From Termitomyces sp. T153 (taxonomy: Eukaryota > Basidiomycota > Agaricomycetes > Agaricales > Lyophyllaceae), in assembly GCA_018296165.2 (NCBI GenBank), contig JACKQL020000063.1:186001-250000 (forward strand): a stretch of DNA of 64,000 bases. The letters run 5' to 3'. The translations under genes and the position numbers were made by a program. Positions 26,601-36,695 of the stretch are shown here, piece after piece. Below the pieces are notes generated by a model. That model did no database searches, was not told the origin of the DNA, and worked only from the letters and a program-made list of their open reading frames with translations. Numbering within the stretch: position 1 is the first letter of the stretch; each line of letters starts with the position of its first letter.

Positions 26601-27002
26601 ACCTGAAGAAGGTCCTCCGCCCGCCAAACCAGGGTGGCGTAAGGTCACTCCTAGGGTACCTCGCGTCAAAAAGCCAAAGAAGGAAGCGGCACCGCCCCCT
26701 CCTCCCCCACCACCAGTTGTAGCCGCACCCCCACCTCCCCAGCCTGGACCATCGTCTCACCCGCAGATGTATCGTGATCCAAGAACCTCTTGGGCCGCTT
26801 GGAGACGTGCGTACCGATTTTAATTCCTCAATCCTTGTGCAGCCATGATTGATAATGTTGTTGTTCTGCAGCGGATATCAGTCAGTTACCTAGTTTGCCA
26901 CCGTCACCGGCTCCAGCGGCACATCTCTTGGTACCAGGCCCTCAAGAACGGAGCCCCGGCTTGTTTGGACCTAGGACGCCACTCGGTTCAATTCATCCGT
27001 AG
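14671..27002 (+). CDS. Giant PH-domain, Ser/Thr/Pro- and RS-rich, coiled-coil protein
   Basis: Sixteen exons join without a phase break from ATG 14671 to TAG 27002, giving about 3,847 residues. Main exons are 14818-15926, 15985-16349, 16404-19677, 19730-21268 and 22001-25936; small ones are 14671-14770, 21318-21425, 21480-21617, 21668-21718, 21755-21947, 25991-26065, 26122-26213, 26266-26360, 26418-26483, 26535-26806 and 26872-27002. Residues 404-530 look like a split PH domain (PLYIGQLWYLNVHDA ... RWVNRLWETV), which would bind phosphoinositides or proteins at membranes. Then come Ser/Thr-rich disorder with SGSGSYT runs and a 15-residue repeat, a coiled coil near 1645-1700, poly-Pro, an RS-dipeptide region (exon 10, residues about 2293-3604) with a His/Cys patch, and a charged coiled coil near 3440-3690. 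The tail is Pro-rich. I do not recognise a named orthologue. A scaffold at the cortex or septum is plausible; the RS region might instead suggest nuclear condensates. A split into two genes is possible but not required. Confidence 0.75.
18411..18618 (+). repeat. In-frame 45 bp tandem repeat inside the giant gene
   Basis: Five near-identical units encode ESSVAMPTRPPSLAT-type 15-mers within exon 4. Differences are mostly third-base or Met/Thr, Leu/Ser swaps. Because the unit is a multiple of three, copy-number change would keep the frame. Confidence 0.85.
24085..24190 (+). other. His/Cys-rich HDSC repeat patch in the giant protein
   Basis: Within the RS-rich exon 10 the frame reads HDSC three times at seven-to-five residue spacing, followed by HRHRSHLPCRDC and a run of His. 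This lies in an otherwise Cys-poor protein. It could bind metal, but it does not match a classical zinc finger spacing. Confidence 0.6.
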
Positions 27003-27703
27003 TGGTTTATATTGGGATCCATCTCTTAGATATGACGACTTTTAACGACGTTTCTTGGCTCTGATTTTCTTGACTAAGGATTACTTACCGTTTCTCATAC
27101 TTATGTGATTGATGCTCAGATCTGTGTATATCTCATTTGCTTCATTTACGTCTTGGTATATCTTGTGGAAATACTCTTCAATGAATGATGTGTATATTGT
27201 TTTTTTTTCTATCTATGGTCATTGGCTTAGTACATTTTCAAATATCTCGGTAATGAGTATTTGAGGTTTACGAGTGGTCTTTGCCTGTCTTTCCTGAGTG
27301 CCCATATGTGGATGTCTTAGTCTTACTGGGAAGTGATATTCATTGACATAAAATTCTGAACAATAATCAGTTGTCCTGAGATAAAACATCAGTGCTTTCC
27401 TTGAATAAAAGTAATAATCTCTTTGAAATGAGACCGGTTTCGATCATATCATACCCACACAAGTGTGGCGCAGCACGCCTATTTTGAATGGAAACGATGT
27501 GGAGCATAATGAGATACGACATGAAGTTCTGGCATTATTATATCGTCTTAATTTTGACCTCAGTCATCAAAAACAATAATACATTGTTGTTACAAGGTAA
27601 GAGGAAACTACTACTAGTATATATGTACACGAAAAGGGGTAAGTAACATCGACACTTCAATCGTTCATAAAAAAAAAGGTGATGCATAAAATGTCATAAG
27701 GAA
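27003..27703. other. Intergenic region after the giant gene
   Basis: This is AT-rich 3'-flanking sequence shared between the end of the plus-strand giant gene and the end of the minus-strand Hsp20 copy A (convergent genes). From about 27,400 onward it resembles the spacers between the Hsp20 copies. No gene is seen. Confidence 0.5.
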
Positions 27704-28267
27704 TCAGGAAATTGTAATCTTCTTGGGGGCCTCCTCGGAGCTGGTCTTCGGGAAGCTGATAGAAAGCACCCCATCGTCAAGCTTTGCCTTGATATCTTCC
27801 TCCTATAGATCGTCCGTCAGAAACTGTGTAAGTCGAGGGAGGGCGGACATACCTTGACACCCTGAGGGAGTTGGAGCGTGCGCGCAAACCTCCCGAACCT
27901 GCGTTCACGAATAGCGTATCCACGCTCATTGTGCTCGGTCGATATCTTGCTTTCGCCGCTGATAGTCAAGCGGCTATTATGGATATCGATCGATACATCC
28001 TCTTTCTTCAGGCCAGGAAGCTCAAAAGTTGCCGTGACCATGTTGCTCTCGGTATTCTCGTGCAAGTCCATTCTGTTGTCGTTTCATTAGCGTCGAGAAT
28101 CAACAATTAGTGGTGTCTTGTTACCTTGGCTTAAGAAATCCTGTTACACCCGCATCTTGGCCACGGCGCTGGAGTTGCTTGTCATTTTCAGCCATACGAG
28201 TGCTGAAAGCATCGTCAAGGAGTTTTTCGAACTGATAGAAGGGTTCGTAGTATAAAAGGGAGGACAT
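27704..28267 (-). CDS. Small heat shock protein Hsp20, copy A
   Basis: Three exons (28125-28267, 27853-28072, 27704-27802) give 153 residues. The protein starts MSSLLYYEPFY and then carries the alpha-crystallin domain: VTATFELPGLKKEDVSIDIH, LTISGES, RRFGRFARTLQLPQG, and in exon 3 EEDIKAKLDDGVLSISFPK, ending KKITIS. These are the standard Hsp20 strands and the A-x-x-x-G-V-L-type motif (here D-G-V-L). Such proteins are ATP-independent chaperones that hold unfolding proteins under heat stress. Exon lengths (143, 220 and 99 nt) are identical in copies B and C. A TATA box and a heat-shock element lie about 70 and 115 bp upstream of the ATG. No disabling change is seen. Confidence 0.93.
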
Positions 28268-28336
28268 GGTGCTGATGATGACTTTGGACGCTGTATTTCA
28301 GAATTCTGGAGGAACGCTTGAACGGCTTGAGTGGCA

Positions 28337-28392
28337 TTATATACCCCTCTAGATGTATGCTACGTCATGACCAGTATGCACTAGAAACTTCT
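28337..28392 (-). promoter_or_regulatory. Hsp20 copy A promoter: TATA box and heat-shock element
   Basis: TATATAA reads on the minus strand at 28337-28343. A perfect two-unit heat-shock element, AGAAACTTCT (nGAAnnTTCn), is at 28383-28392. Further GAA/T-TC units follow upstream near 28,418. The same arrangement stands before copies B and C. Confidence 0.7.
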
Positions 28393-28965
28393 TAATTTTG
28401 CTGCATCACTAAGCAAGTCGAACTTTGTAGAAGACACTAGAAGAGAGTCGAAGTCATCGGAGAATGCCGGCCCGGGCCGAGGAGGGCGATGACGAATAAA
28501 ACTTGAGTAAATATCAGACTGCAGGCCTCAGTCCTCAGAAATCGACCCGAGTCGCAGAAGTTGATAGGCTGATAACAAAGAATAATGCTCTCCTTAAGTC
28601 AAAACAGTCATTTCTTTGGAATGGAACCGATTTCGGTGTACGGTTATATATGTCTATCCTATCATATCCACATAGGTGTGGCGCAGCACGCCTACTTTGA
28701 ATGCAAATGATGTGGAGCGTAACAATATACGACATGAATTTCTGGCATTATTATATTGTCTTAATTTTAATCTCAGTCAAACACAATAATACATCTTTGT
28801 TACAAGGTAACAGAAAACTACTAGTACGTATGGACACGAAAAGGGGTAAGTAATATCCAAACTTCGATCGTTCACAGAAAAGGTGGTATGCACACAAAAA
28901 GGGGTAAGTAATATCCATACTTCAATCGTTCACGAAAAAGATGATGCATGATATGTCATAAGGAT

Positions 28966-29531
28966 TTAGGAAATGGTAATCTTCTTGGGAGCCTCCTCGG
29001 CACTGGTCTTCGGGAAGCTGATAGAAAGTACCCCATCGTCAAGCTTTGCCTTGATATCTTCCTCCTATAGATCGTCCGTCAGGAACTGTGTAGGTAGAGG
29101 GAGCGCTTGGACATACCTCGATACCCTGAGGAAGTTGGAGCGTGCGCGAAAACCTCCCAAATCTGCGTTCATGAATAGCGTATCCACGCTCATTATGCTC
29201 GGTCGATAATTTGCTCTCGCCACTGATAGTCAAGCGGCTATTATGGATATCGATCGAAACATCCTCTTTCTTCAGGCCAGGTAACTCAAGAGTTGCTGTG
29301 ACCATGTTGCTCTCGGAATTCTCGTACAAGTCCATCCTGATGTCATTTCATTAGCATCGAATCTCAACAATAGCAGTGTCTTGTATACCTTGGCCTAAGA
29401 AAACCGGTTACACCTGCATCTTGGCCACAGCACTGAATTTGCTTGTCATTGTCAGCCACACGAGTGCTGAAAGCATCGTCAAGGAGTTTTTCGAAGTGAT
29501 AGAAGGGTTCGTAGTAGAAAAGGGAGGACAT
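28966..29531 (-). CDS. Small heat shock protein Hsp20, copy B
   Basis: It has the same three-exon structure as copy A (29389-29531, 29117-29336, 28966-29064), giving 153 residues. It starts MSSLFYYEPFYHFEKLLDDAF and ends KKITIS. It differs from A mostly by conservative changes (NSESN, TATLELPG, SKLSTEHN, IHERRFGRFSRT). The alpha-crystallin domain is complete. The flanking spacers repeat between units, so each copy sits in a duplicated block of about 1.3 kb that includes promoter and 3' region. Its upstream block also holds a 111 bp insertion absent from the other two copies. Confidence 0.93.
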
Positions 29532-29599
29532 GATGCTGATGATGACTTGGACACTTGATTTCAGAATTCTGGAGAAACAGTTCAACGGCTTGAGTGGCA

Positions 29600-29655
29600 T
29601 TATATAACCCTCTAGATGTATGCTACGTCATGACCAGTATGCACTAGAAACTTCT
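29600..29655 (-). promoter_or_regulatory. Hsp20 copy B promoter: TATA box and heat-shock element
   Basis: TATATAA is at 29600-29606 (minus), about 70 bp upstream of the ATG. The heat-shock element AGAAACTTCT is at 29646-29655, with additional GAA and TTC units to about 29,705. It matches the copy A promoter. Confidence 0.7.
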
Positions 29656-29788
29656 TGATTTCGCTGAATCACTAAGCAAGTCGAACTTCGTAGAAGAAAC
29701 TAGAAGAGAGTCCAAGTCATCGGAGAATGCCGGCCCGGGCCGAGGAGGGCGATGACGAATACAACTTGAAAGCTTCAACCGTACGAAA

Positions 29789-29915
29789 GCTTTTGTTATG
29801 TTATGTTATCTCCTATTATTTTCAAGGGAGCGCTGGGACCTTGCCCTATGTCCTCCTCCGCAGTATGTACAGGTGTGATCTACGGACACTACCTAAGGTA
29901 CACGAGTGCTTTTGT
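29789..29915. mobile_element. Short insertion (about 111 bp) flanked by 8 bp direct repeats
   Basis: GCTTTTGT occurs at 29789-29796 and again at 29908-29915. The equivalent spacer of copy C has a single GCTTTTGT. The sequence between is absent from the other copies, so it looks like an insertion with an 8 bp target-site duplication. No terminal inverted repeats are evident. Its middle part is clearly similar to the minus strand of 55935-56026 inside the transposon block. Confidence 0.6.
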
Positions 29916-30377
29916 AAATATATGACCAGGCTTCAAGGCTCAGAAATCGACCCCGAGTCGCAAAAGTTGATAAGATATCAAAAATTAGAGCTCTCCTTTA
30001 ATAAAAGCAATCATCGTTTTGAAATGGAACCGATCTCAGTGCACGGTTGTTTACGTCTATCATATCCTATTCACATAGGTGTGGCGCAACACGCCTACCC
30101 TACTTTGAATGCAAACGATGTGAAGCGTCATAAAATATGATAAGAGGTTCTGGAATTATTATATCGTCTCAATTTTAATCTCAGTCAAACATAATAATAC
30201 GTCTGTGTTACAAGGCAAGAGAAGACTACTGGTATGTATGTACACGAAAAAGGATAAGTAATATCCGAAATTCAATCGTTCATGAAAAAAAAGGTGGCAT
30301 GCACACGAAAAGGGGTAAGTAATATCCATACTTCGATCGTTCAAAAAAAAAGATGATACGTAGAATGTCATATTGAT

Positions 30378-30941
30378 TTAGGAAATGGTAATCTTCTTGG
30401 GAGCCTCCTCGGCACTGGTCTTCGGGAAGCTGATAGAAAGTACCCCATCGTCAAGCTTTGCCTTGATATCTTCCTCCTATAGATCGTCCGTCAGAAACTG
30501 TGTAGGTCGAGGGAGGGCGGACATACCTTGACACCCTGAGGGAGTTGGAGCGTGCGCGCAAACCTCCCGAACCTGCGTTCACGAATAGCGTATCCACGCT
30601 CATTGTGCTCGGTCGATATCTTGCTTTCGCCGCTGATAGTCAAGCGGCTATTATGAATATCGATCGAAACATCCTCTTTCTTCATCCCAGGAAGCTCAAA
30701 CGTTGCCGTGACCATGTTGTTCTCGGTATTCTCGTGCAAGTCCATTCTGTTGTCGTTTCATTAGCGTCGAAAATCAACAATTAGTAGTGTCTTGTTACCT
30801 TGGCTTAAGAAAACCGGTTACACCTGCATCTTGGCCACGGCGCTGGAGTTGCTTGTCATTGTTAGCCAGACGGGTGCTGAAAGCATCGTCAAGAAGTTTT
30901 TCGAAGTGATAGAGGGGTTCGTAGTAGACAAAAGAGGACAT
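30378..30941 (-). CDS. Small heat shock protein Hsp20, copy C
   Basis: It has three exons (30799-30941, 30527-30746, 30378-30476) and 153 residues. The central exon is nearly identical to copy A (difference seen: ENNMVTATFELPGMKKED), so A and C are closer to each other than to B in this exon. This is despite B lying between them, which suggests gene conversion or a two-step duplication. The alpha-crystallin strands and the terminal KKITIS are present. It is expected to be a heat-inducible holdase like its neighbours. Confidence 0.93.
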
Positions 30942-31012
30942 GCTGCTGATGATGACTTAGACGACGCTCGATTTCAGAATTCTGGAGGAATAGTCGAACG
31001 GCTTGAGTGGCA

Positions 31013-31074
31013 TTATATACCCCTCTGGATGTATGCTACGTCATTCATTCTACCAGTATGCACTAGAAAGTTCT
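31013..31074 (-). promoter_or_regulatory. Hsp20 copy C promoter: TATA box and heat-shock element
   Basis: TATATAA is at 31013-31019 (minus) and a perfect heat-shock element, AGAAAGTTCT, at 31065-31074. The core spacing matches copies A and B apart from a few inserted bases near 31,045. Confidence 0.7.
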
Positions 31075-31403
31075 TAAGTTTGCTGTATCACTGAGCTTTG
31101 TAGAAGACACGAGAAGAGTCGAAGTCATCGGAGAATGCCGGCCCGGGCCGAGGAGGGCGATGACGAATAAAACTTGAAGGCGGCTTCAACCCGCGCAAAT
31201 GCTTTTGTAGATATCAGACCAGGCCTCAGAAATCGACCCCGAATCGCAGAAGAGGCAGAATTGCAAAAGTGTATTGAATTTATAATATAAGGTACTTTTG
31301 CATCCTGGGCAGGAAGTCAAATCAATACATGTCATAGAACTAAGGACCCACGCAACAGAACATAAGGGTATCACGAATCAAAAAGGGCTTCCTGAACCAC
31401 AAC

Positions 31404-32295
31404 TCAATTAGATGACCTCTCTGACTCTGCTCGTTCGACGAGGATAGTCTGTAAGTGTTGTGCCAGACCGGGAGTGAGGGTTATGAGCCCATCAGATGTG
31501 CACATGCGATAAGACGGCATAGGTTGGTAAGTCTCCGGAATAATCTAATTGTTATAACACCCATATTAAATTATGGCTCGTCAGGAAGCCTAGAAGACGT
31601 GCCTTGCTATCTCTCACTAAGACAGTAGCGATGATATCGTCTGGATCGCCTATTCGTCCCAATGGAGGGATGTTGCGGTCATCTTCGCATGAGGAAAGAT
31701 ATCAAGATATGGTAAACCATCGTAGAATATGATAGCATACCATGTATATGCATCCATCCCTCCTGTAATTGTAATGCACCATTCGTTTGTATTTCATCGA
31801 CCTGGTTCTCTAGTCCATTCTTGATAGCTTCATGCAAAAGATCGCGAAATGCAGCTTCACGAGAAATACATCAGTTTTATTTCCCCCTTTGAAGCAACTA
31901 AAGCTCTGCATACGATTTTCCCTGAGATCATCGAGTCCTGCTCCTACCTCGCCACCAGAACAGCCAGTCGTAGAGGTCGCAGGTAGCCATCCGATTACTG
32001 TGCTCGAGTTTGATTGTGCAGGTGGTGTTTTAAGAAAAGACAACGCAAAAGCAGGCTCGGTTTGCGATAGGGGTGTTGGGGAGTCCACTAAGTGATAGAA
32101 TAGACCAGTCCTGCTCGAATCAGTGAAGGATGCCTTGTCTTGGGTCGAGTAACGCAAAAACTGAGTGACATGATGGTCTCGTCGACCGAGATAATTAGTA
32201 ATTTGAAAAGATGGACGAGTAGTTGTGGTTGGTGAGAGCAAGTGAACATTGCGGGAGAAAAGAAGGAGTCGTCTTATTCCATGGTTCAGCAACAT
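31404..32295 (-). CDS. Conserved protein of unknown function, probably mitochondrial
   Basis: Four exons (31914-32295, 31741-31854, 31618-31682, 31404-31544) join in phase to 233 residues. The N-terminus (MLLNHGIRRLLLFSRN) is basic and lacks acidic residues, as in a mitochondrial presequence. The body reads ALSFLKTPP, TVIGWLPA, FRDLLHEAIKNGLEN, LQEGWMHIHDDRNIPPLGR, IGDPDDIIATV and QPMPSYRMCTSDGL, then LTPGLAQHLQ. I recognise the body as the kind of compact, conserved but uncharacterised protein seen across mushroom genomes; I cannot name a function. Longer in-frame starts exist upstream (to 32526), but 32295 gives the best presequence. The last intron is GTGAGA...TTAG, placed to restore the frame. 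Confidence 0.7.
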
Positions 32296-32755
32296 TGTTC
32301 TGGAGTAAAAGGTAGCATTTTTGAGAGCGTTCACGCATTTGAAAGGTTGCATGGACTCGGAAGCGGACAAGGTCGCGTCGGAACTCGGGGCTGTTCCGCC
32401 TACCATAGCGATCTCGATGTCCCATCTTATTGATGATATTTCATAGAGAGCTTCACCCATCTTGTACCACTCACGGTTTGTACCAATACTACATTTATCA
32501 GAAGTAACATAGCCCCAATGATACATGTCTCTTTGAAGCCTGACGCCTATGAATGCTCCTTCATTCCGCTAAATCGTGAGGTAACAAATTTGAATCTCCA
32601 TTCATCTCCCCATTGAACAGAAGGTCTCGTTCGTATGAAAAAGATCATATTAATCAGACTAAAAATACAGTAAGGAGGTAATGTACAGTGAGAAATAGTC
32701 ATACATGCGACATGAGTACTCGCTACAGTAGATCAGGTATAAGATGGAAATGATC
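32296..32755. other. Spacer between the conserved protein and Argonaute
   Basis: This is the promoter side of the 233-residue gene and the 3' flank of Argonaute. No gene or repeat is seen. Confidence 0.5.
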
Positions 32756-35700
32756 TCACAAGTAAAACATGGTGTCCTTCAAAGCAGGCCCAGAGACACC
32801 ATTATGCCACATCTGGGTAGCTTCACGGAATACCTGCTCTTCATCATCTTGCCCACTTCTGGTCGACCCACCAGAAGAGCCTATGCCTTGGAGAAGCCTA
32901 TGCAAGTAGCACCTTCCACGCTCACAGGCGAGATCGGCATAGTACGCAGGCGAGACGAGACTCACAGCCTTTGTAGCTCGTGCAAACATGTAAGAAACAG
33001 CATTTGTCAGGCCTTGTAGCTCGTCTGCTTTGAAGCCAATGTCGTCATGCACGACATAGTAGTGAGTTGGGCGTGTAGTGCCTTGAAGTCCACCATGAGC
33101 TGGAAGGGGACATATTGTGAATGTTTCGCGTCATGGTGTGAAGAGTGGAAGTACCTTGAAGGAAAAAATCAAAATGGTAGATTGCAGTAACACCGCGATC
33201 AACAACCGTTCCTGGTTTAGGATTCCCATCCCTGTCTGCATTCTCCGCTTCTGTTGGGAAGAAGCGCGTGTGGTGGCGTTTTCCCTGTTAAGTCAAGTGA
33301 GCGAGCTTGTGACTTAGAAATTGATCCGGAGGTTTACACAGATGACAATCGTGATCTTAGGTCGGTAAGGGGATTTGCCTTTATCGAACTGAGTACAAGC
33401 TTGTCGAATGGCGGGTAGTTCTTCGTCAACAACAATTTGAAATTGGCCCTACAGCCGAAATCAGGACTTGAACGAAACGCATGTATCTTAGTCACCTCAG
33501 ACACGCCATCGCGGTACACCAGTATTCTCTGAGGAAGCGACTGGTTCCTTTTCTGGAAGAGCACGAGACGCTCCCCTACCAATTTTGCCAAATTGGTGAC
33601 CATCTAACAACAACAGTTAGCATTTGTTCACATTTTATCCTGAGGCGTGCACCTCTTTCTTTGTTTCTTGTATCACCATGCTCGCAGGATACTGTGCAAA
33701 GGAGGTGTCGCAACTGGCCACGACGGCAGCAATTGAGGGAGTACCTTTCGTACTACCAGGCCCAGGGTGAGTAACGTCTATCCCCATGAGCATCGTGGGC
33801 ATTTGTTTCAGCCAAATCATATTGGCCTGATCAAGCGCGTGGCTAATATTATACATCAGGAATACTGCAAAGTCCATTATAAGACAGATCACATACTTGA
33901 CGCCACCTAATTTCATGTTAACTTTGAGAGCCACATTCGCGAAGTATTGCAACTGCCCTACAGAATGATGGATGAATCGACGTCAAAACATGTTCGTTGG
34001 AAATAATAATAGACTGACCCTTCTCCTTGCGAATTTTCGCTGAATGCACGCAAACAGTCGCTGGGAATGTGATATGCTCAGTGAATCTGTTAAAGAGTGA
34101 GAATGATTGCTTACCCAAGTCCAAATATGAGTCACATAGATGCTTAATCCCGGAATATATGTGCTTATCACCATTCGACAAGAGAACCAGCACAAGGTTC
34201 GGTTTGGACTTCATCGACCTCAGAGATTCACGAATGGCACCAATGGCTTGAGCCCGTGTAAGATCTGACCTGTCTTTCCTTGGCAAATCACACTGTACGA
34301 CAACTGGGGGGACATTATTCACGTTCATGCCGCTGTTCTTGCACATATCAGCAAATCCTTTCATGGTCTTCATCAACTCAGGATCTGAGGTGCTCGAAAA
34401 CTCATCGCGATTGTTGCCGTCCTTGATCAAAAGGACAGCCCAGTTGCTCAGGGAAGCACCTTTTGCAAAACGAACATTTCGCAAATTCCAGCTGGCACGA
34501 TCGTCAACTTGAGGTGTTCCAGCTCCGTATTGAATCCCCGGCGGTGGAAGTATCCGACCAGGAACAACGGCCATCTCAGTACCGATAGAGATACCAAAGG
34601 CCCCAAGAGGACCGGCACCTTGACGGAATCCCAATTCATTGAGTCCTCGATTTACGATGCTGGTAGCATTTATGTTGGGCGGCTTAGCTGCATAGGTAAT
34701 CATGCTAGCGGTGTGTTCGTCTGTCAGCTTTCCTCGAAATGGCTGATTCGGTAGGATCTCGCAGAGTTCAGCTGGCAGATAATTCGCCTTAGTACCCCCG
34801 ACATCAACGAGAGGAAGATCTGGTTGTTTCAACGTGATTTTATACTCTAAAAATCAGAATATGTTAGATTTTTGTCGTTCAAGTAGGAGATAGTCTGACT
34901 TCGCTTAAAGTAGTTTTCTACGGTGACTTTCCCATACTCATCTGTTTCGAACGAATGCTGCCTGGCATTGAATGACGCCAACGATTTCACCGTCTTCTTA
35001 TAACCTAGATGAGTTGTCTTGATTCGTACACCTTTGACGAAAGCATTGCCGCGGGCGCCAAAGCTGAATTCCTGGAAGTCGACCATGGCCCGCGCTAAGT
35101 TTCCTGGAGTGTAGAACGCAGTCGTGCACACTGAGAATTATGAGACAAAGTCTATGCGACAAAAGGGAGATTTACCGTTGACGTTGACCATTAACTGGTT
35201 ATGGGAAGGTCGTACAGAGGAGTAGAAACCTTTCCATGCCTCCAGACCGCCACCAAGGATCGCGGGAGAGGCTTCGGATGGAAAGAAGAATCGATTTCTG
35301 CCTACCATGACACCACTACCACCTGAGCGGTTGGGGTGAGCTGAGAGGACGACATTCAAAGCCGATATGACGGGTAAGATATCATATCCTCTGTACTGAG
35401 GTTGTCCCTCGAGGTAACTAGTAATCAGAATGAAACAGCGAAAATGATTTTGTAACGCTCGATCGCATACCTGAGGAGACCTTGAGTGTCGATGTCACGA
35501 CTATATTGAATTGTGAGGGTATATTCCGGGCCATTTGGTGTGGGGCCATCTTCATCCTCATCGAAAAAGGCAACTTTGACTCTCAAAGGTTGGTCTAACT
35601 TCTTGGCCGAAATGAGCTTGCTAGAATGGTCATGAGCAACATTGCCTTGCAGGCCTTTATGTCGCCAGTCGCTGGATTGTTCTGCGAGTTGGAAGATTCG

Positions 35701-36199
35701 CCTTCTTACACGGCGCATCGCCGTCCTGTTGGTGGGCGATATAGTGACTTCATATTCATAGAGAGGACGTTTCGGTATCTTCACAGGGAAAAAGTTAGCT
35801 CGGAGTTTCACTTGTTTCCCTCTGGTCCCAAAATCGGGTCGCAAAGGAATGTCATCTCGGTCTAGTTTGATGCCTTTGAAAGAAGCTACCAGAGCCGATT
35901 CGGACTTGTCTGATAAACGTGCATCAATCGTTGCAGGACCGGGTGCAAAGATGCTGTGGCTTCAACATTAGACTTGATATACAGGGAGTAAAGACTTGAG
36001 ATTGTCTTTACCCTCCCTGTTCTCTTGGTCCGCCTCGACCGCGAGCGCTGAAACCACCACGATCGCCGCCGCGGAAACCACCTCGATCTCTACCTCCACG
36101 AAAACCACCTCTATGTCCGTCGTCTGGGCTACCTCGCCCGGAAGGACTATGCCCTCTAAACCCGCGACCACGCCCTCGGTCGGCGCCTCGATTAGACAT
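32756..36199 (-). CDS. Argonaute (QDE-2-like small-RNA effector)
   Basis: Twelve exons join in phase to 953 residues: 36012-36199, 35471-35953, 35176-35417, 34900-35130, 34115-34846, 34019-34060, 33897-33957, 33842-33653, 33496-33603, 33338-33448, 33155-33284 and 32756-33099. Residues 1-62 are RGG/GRG-rich. Then come the N domain (KRPLYEYEVTISP), the linker GGLEAWKGFYSSVRPS, PAZ (about 305-400), MID (about 480-625) and PIWI (about 640-953). PIWI catalytic residues read D682 (GIDVTHPG), E723 (KKE, end of exon 8), D755 (VYRDGVSEGQF) and D895 (AYYAD), so a D-E-D-D slicer tetrad. The C-terminus is TMFYL. It should load small RNAs and silence transcripts or transposons. Intron phases and all motifs look intact, so it is probably active. 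An RNase III-domain gene lies 8.7 kb away. Confidence 0.95.
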
Positions 36200-36695
36200 C
36201 AGAGCAGAATTAAGCTATCTATGTAAAGAGCAGTCTTTGTTGTGAGTGTTGTGCGGAATAATATGGTAGAGAGATATGGAGGAGCGCTTTACATAAAGCA
36301 GATCCTGGTCACCCCTGATAATAAGGGCTCCTAAGGAAACATGTACTGTAGGTCCAGCCTTTGTTCCTTGCACAAGGAGAATTATGTAATATCCCCGATT
36401 GGCTTCCGACCCGGGGTTAAGCTGCAAGCGCCCGTCGATCAGAAGTTTCCAGAGAACTACCATACTTATCGCATTCCTCAATTTTCAGGCGGAATCCACT
36501 GAATCCTGATCGATGATCAAGAAACGTTAAAAACAGTTGTACTGACTATTGTTTTACGTAAGTCATATACGATCTATATGATGGCTACTCAAACTTTCCC
36601 AATATCTGGTTTTGGATTACCAACAGAAGAGCGTAGAGCATCTCAACGCGCTGGATTAAAATGAGTTAGTACACTCAGCGGCGCTGAATGGAAGC

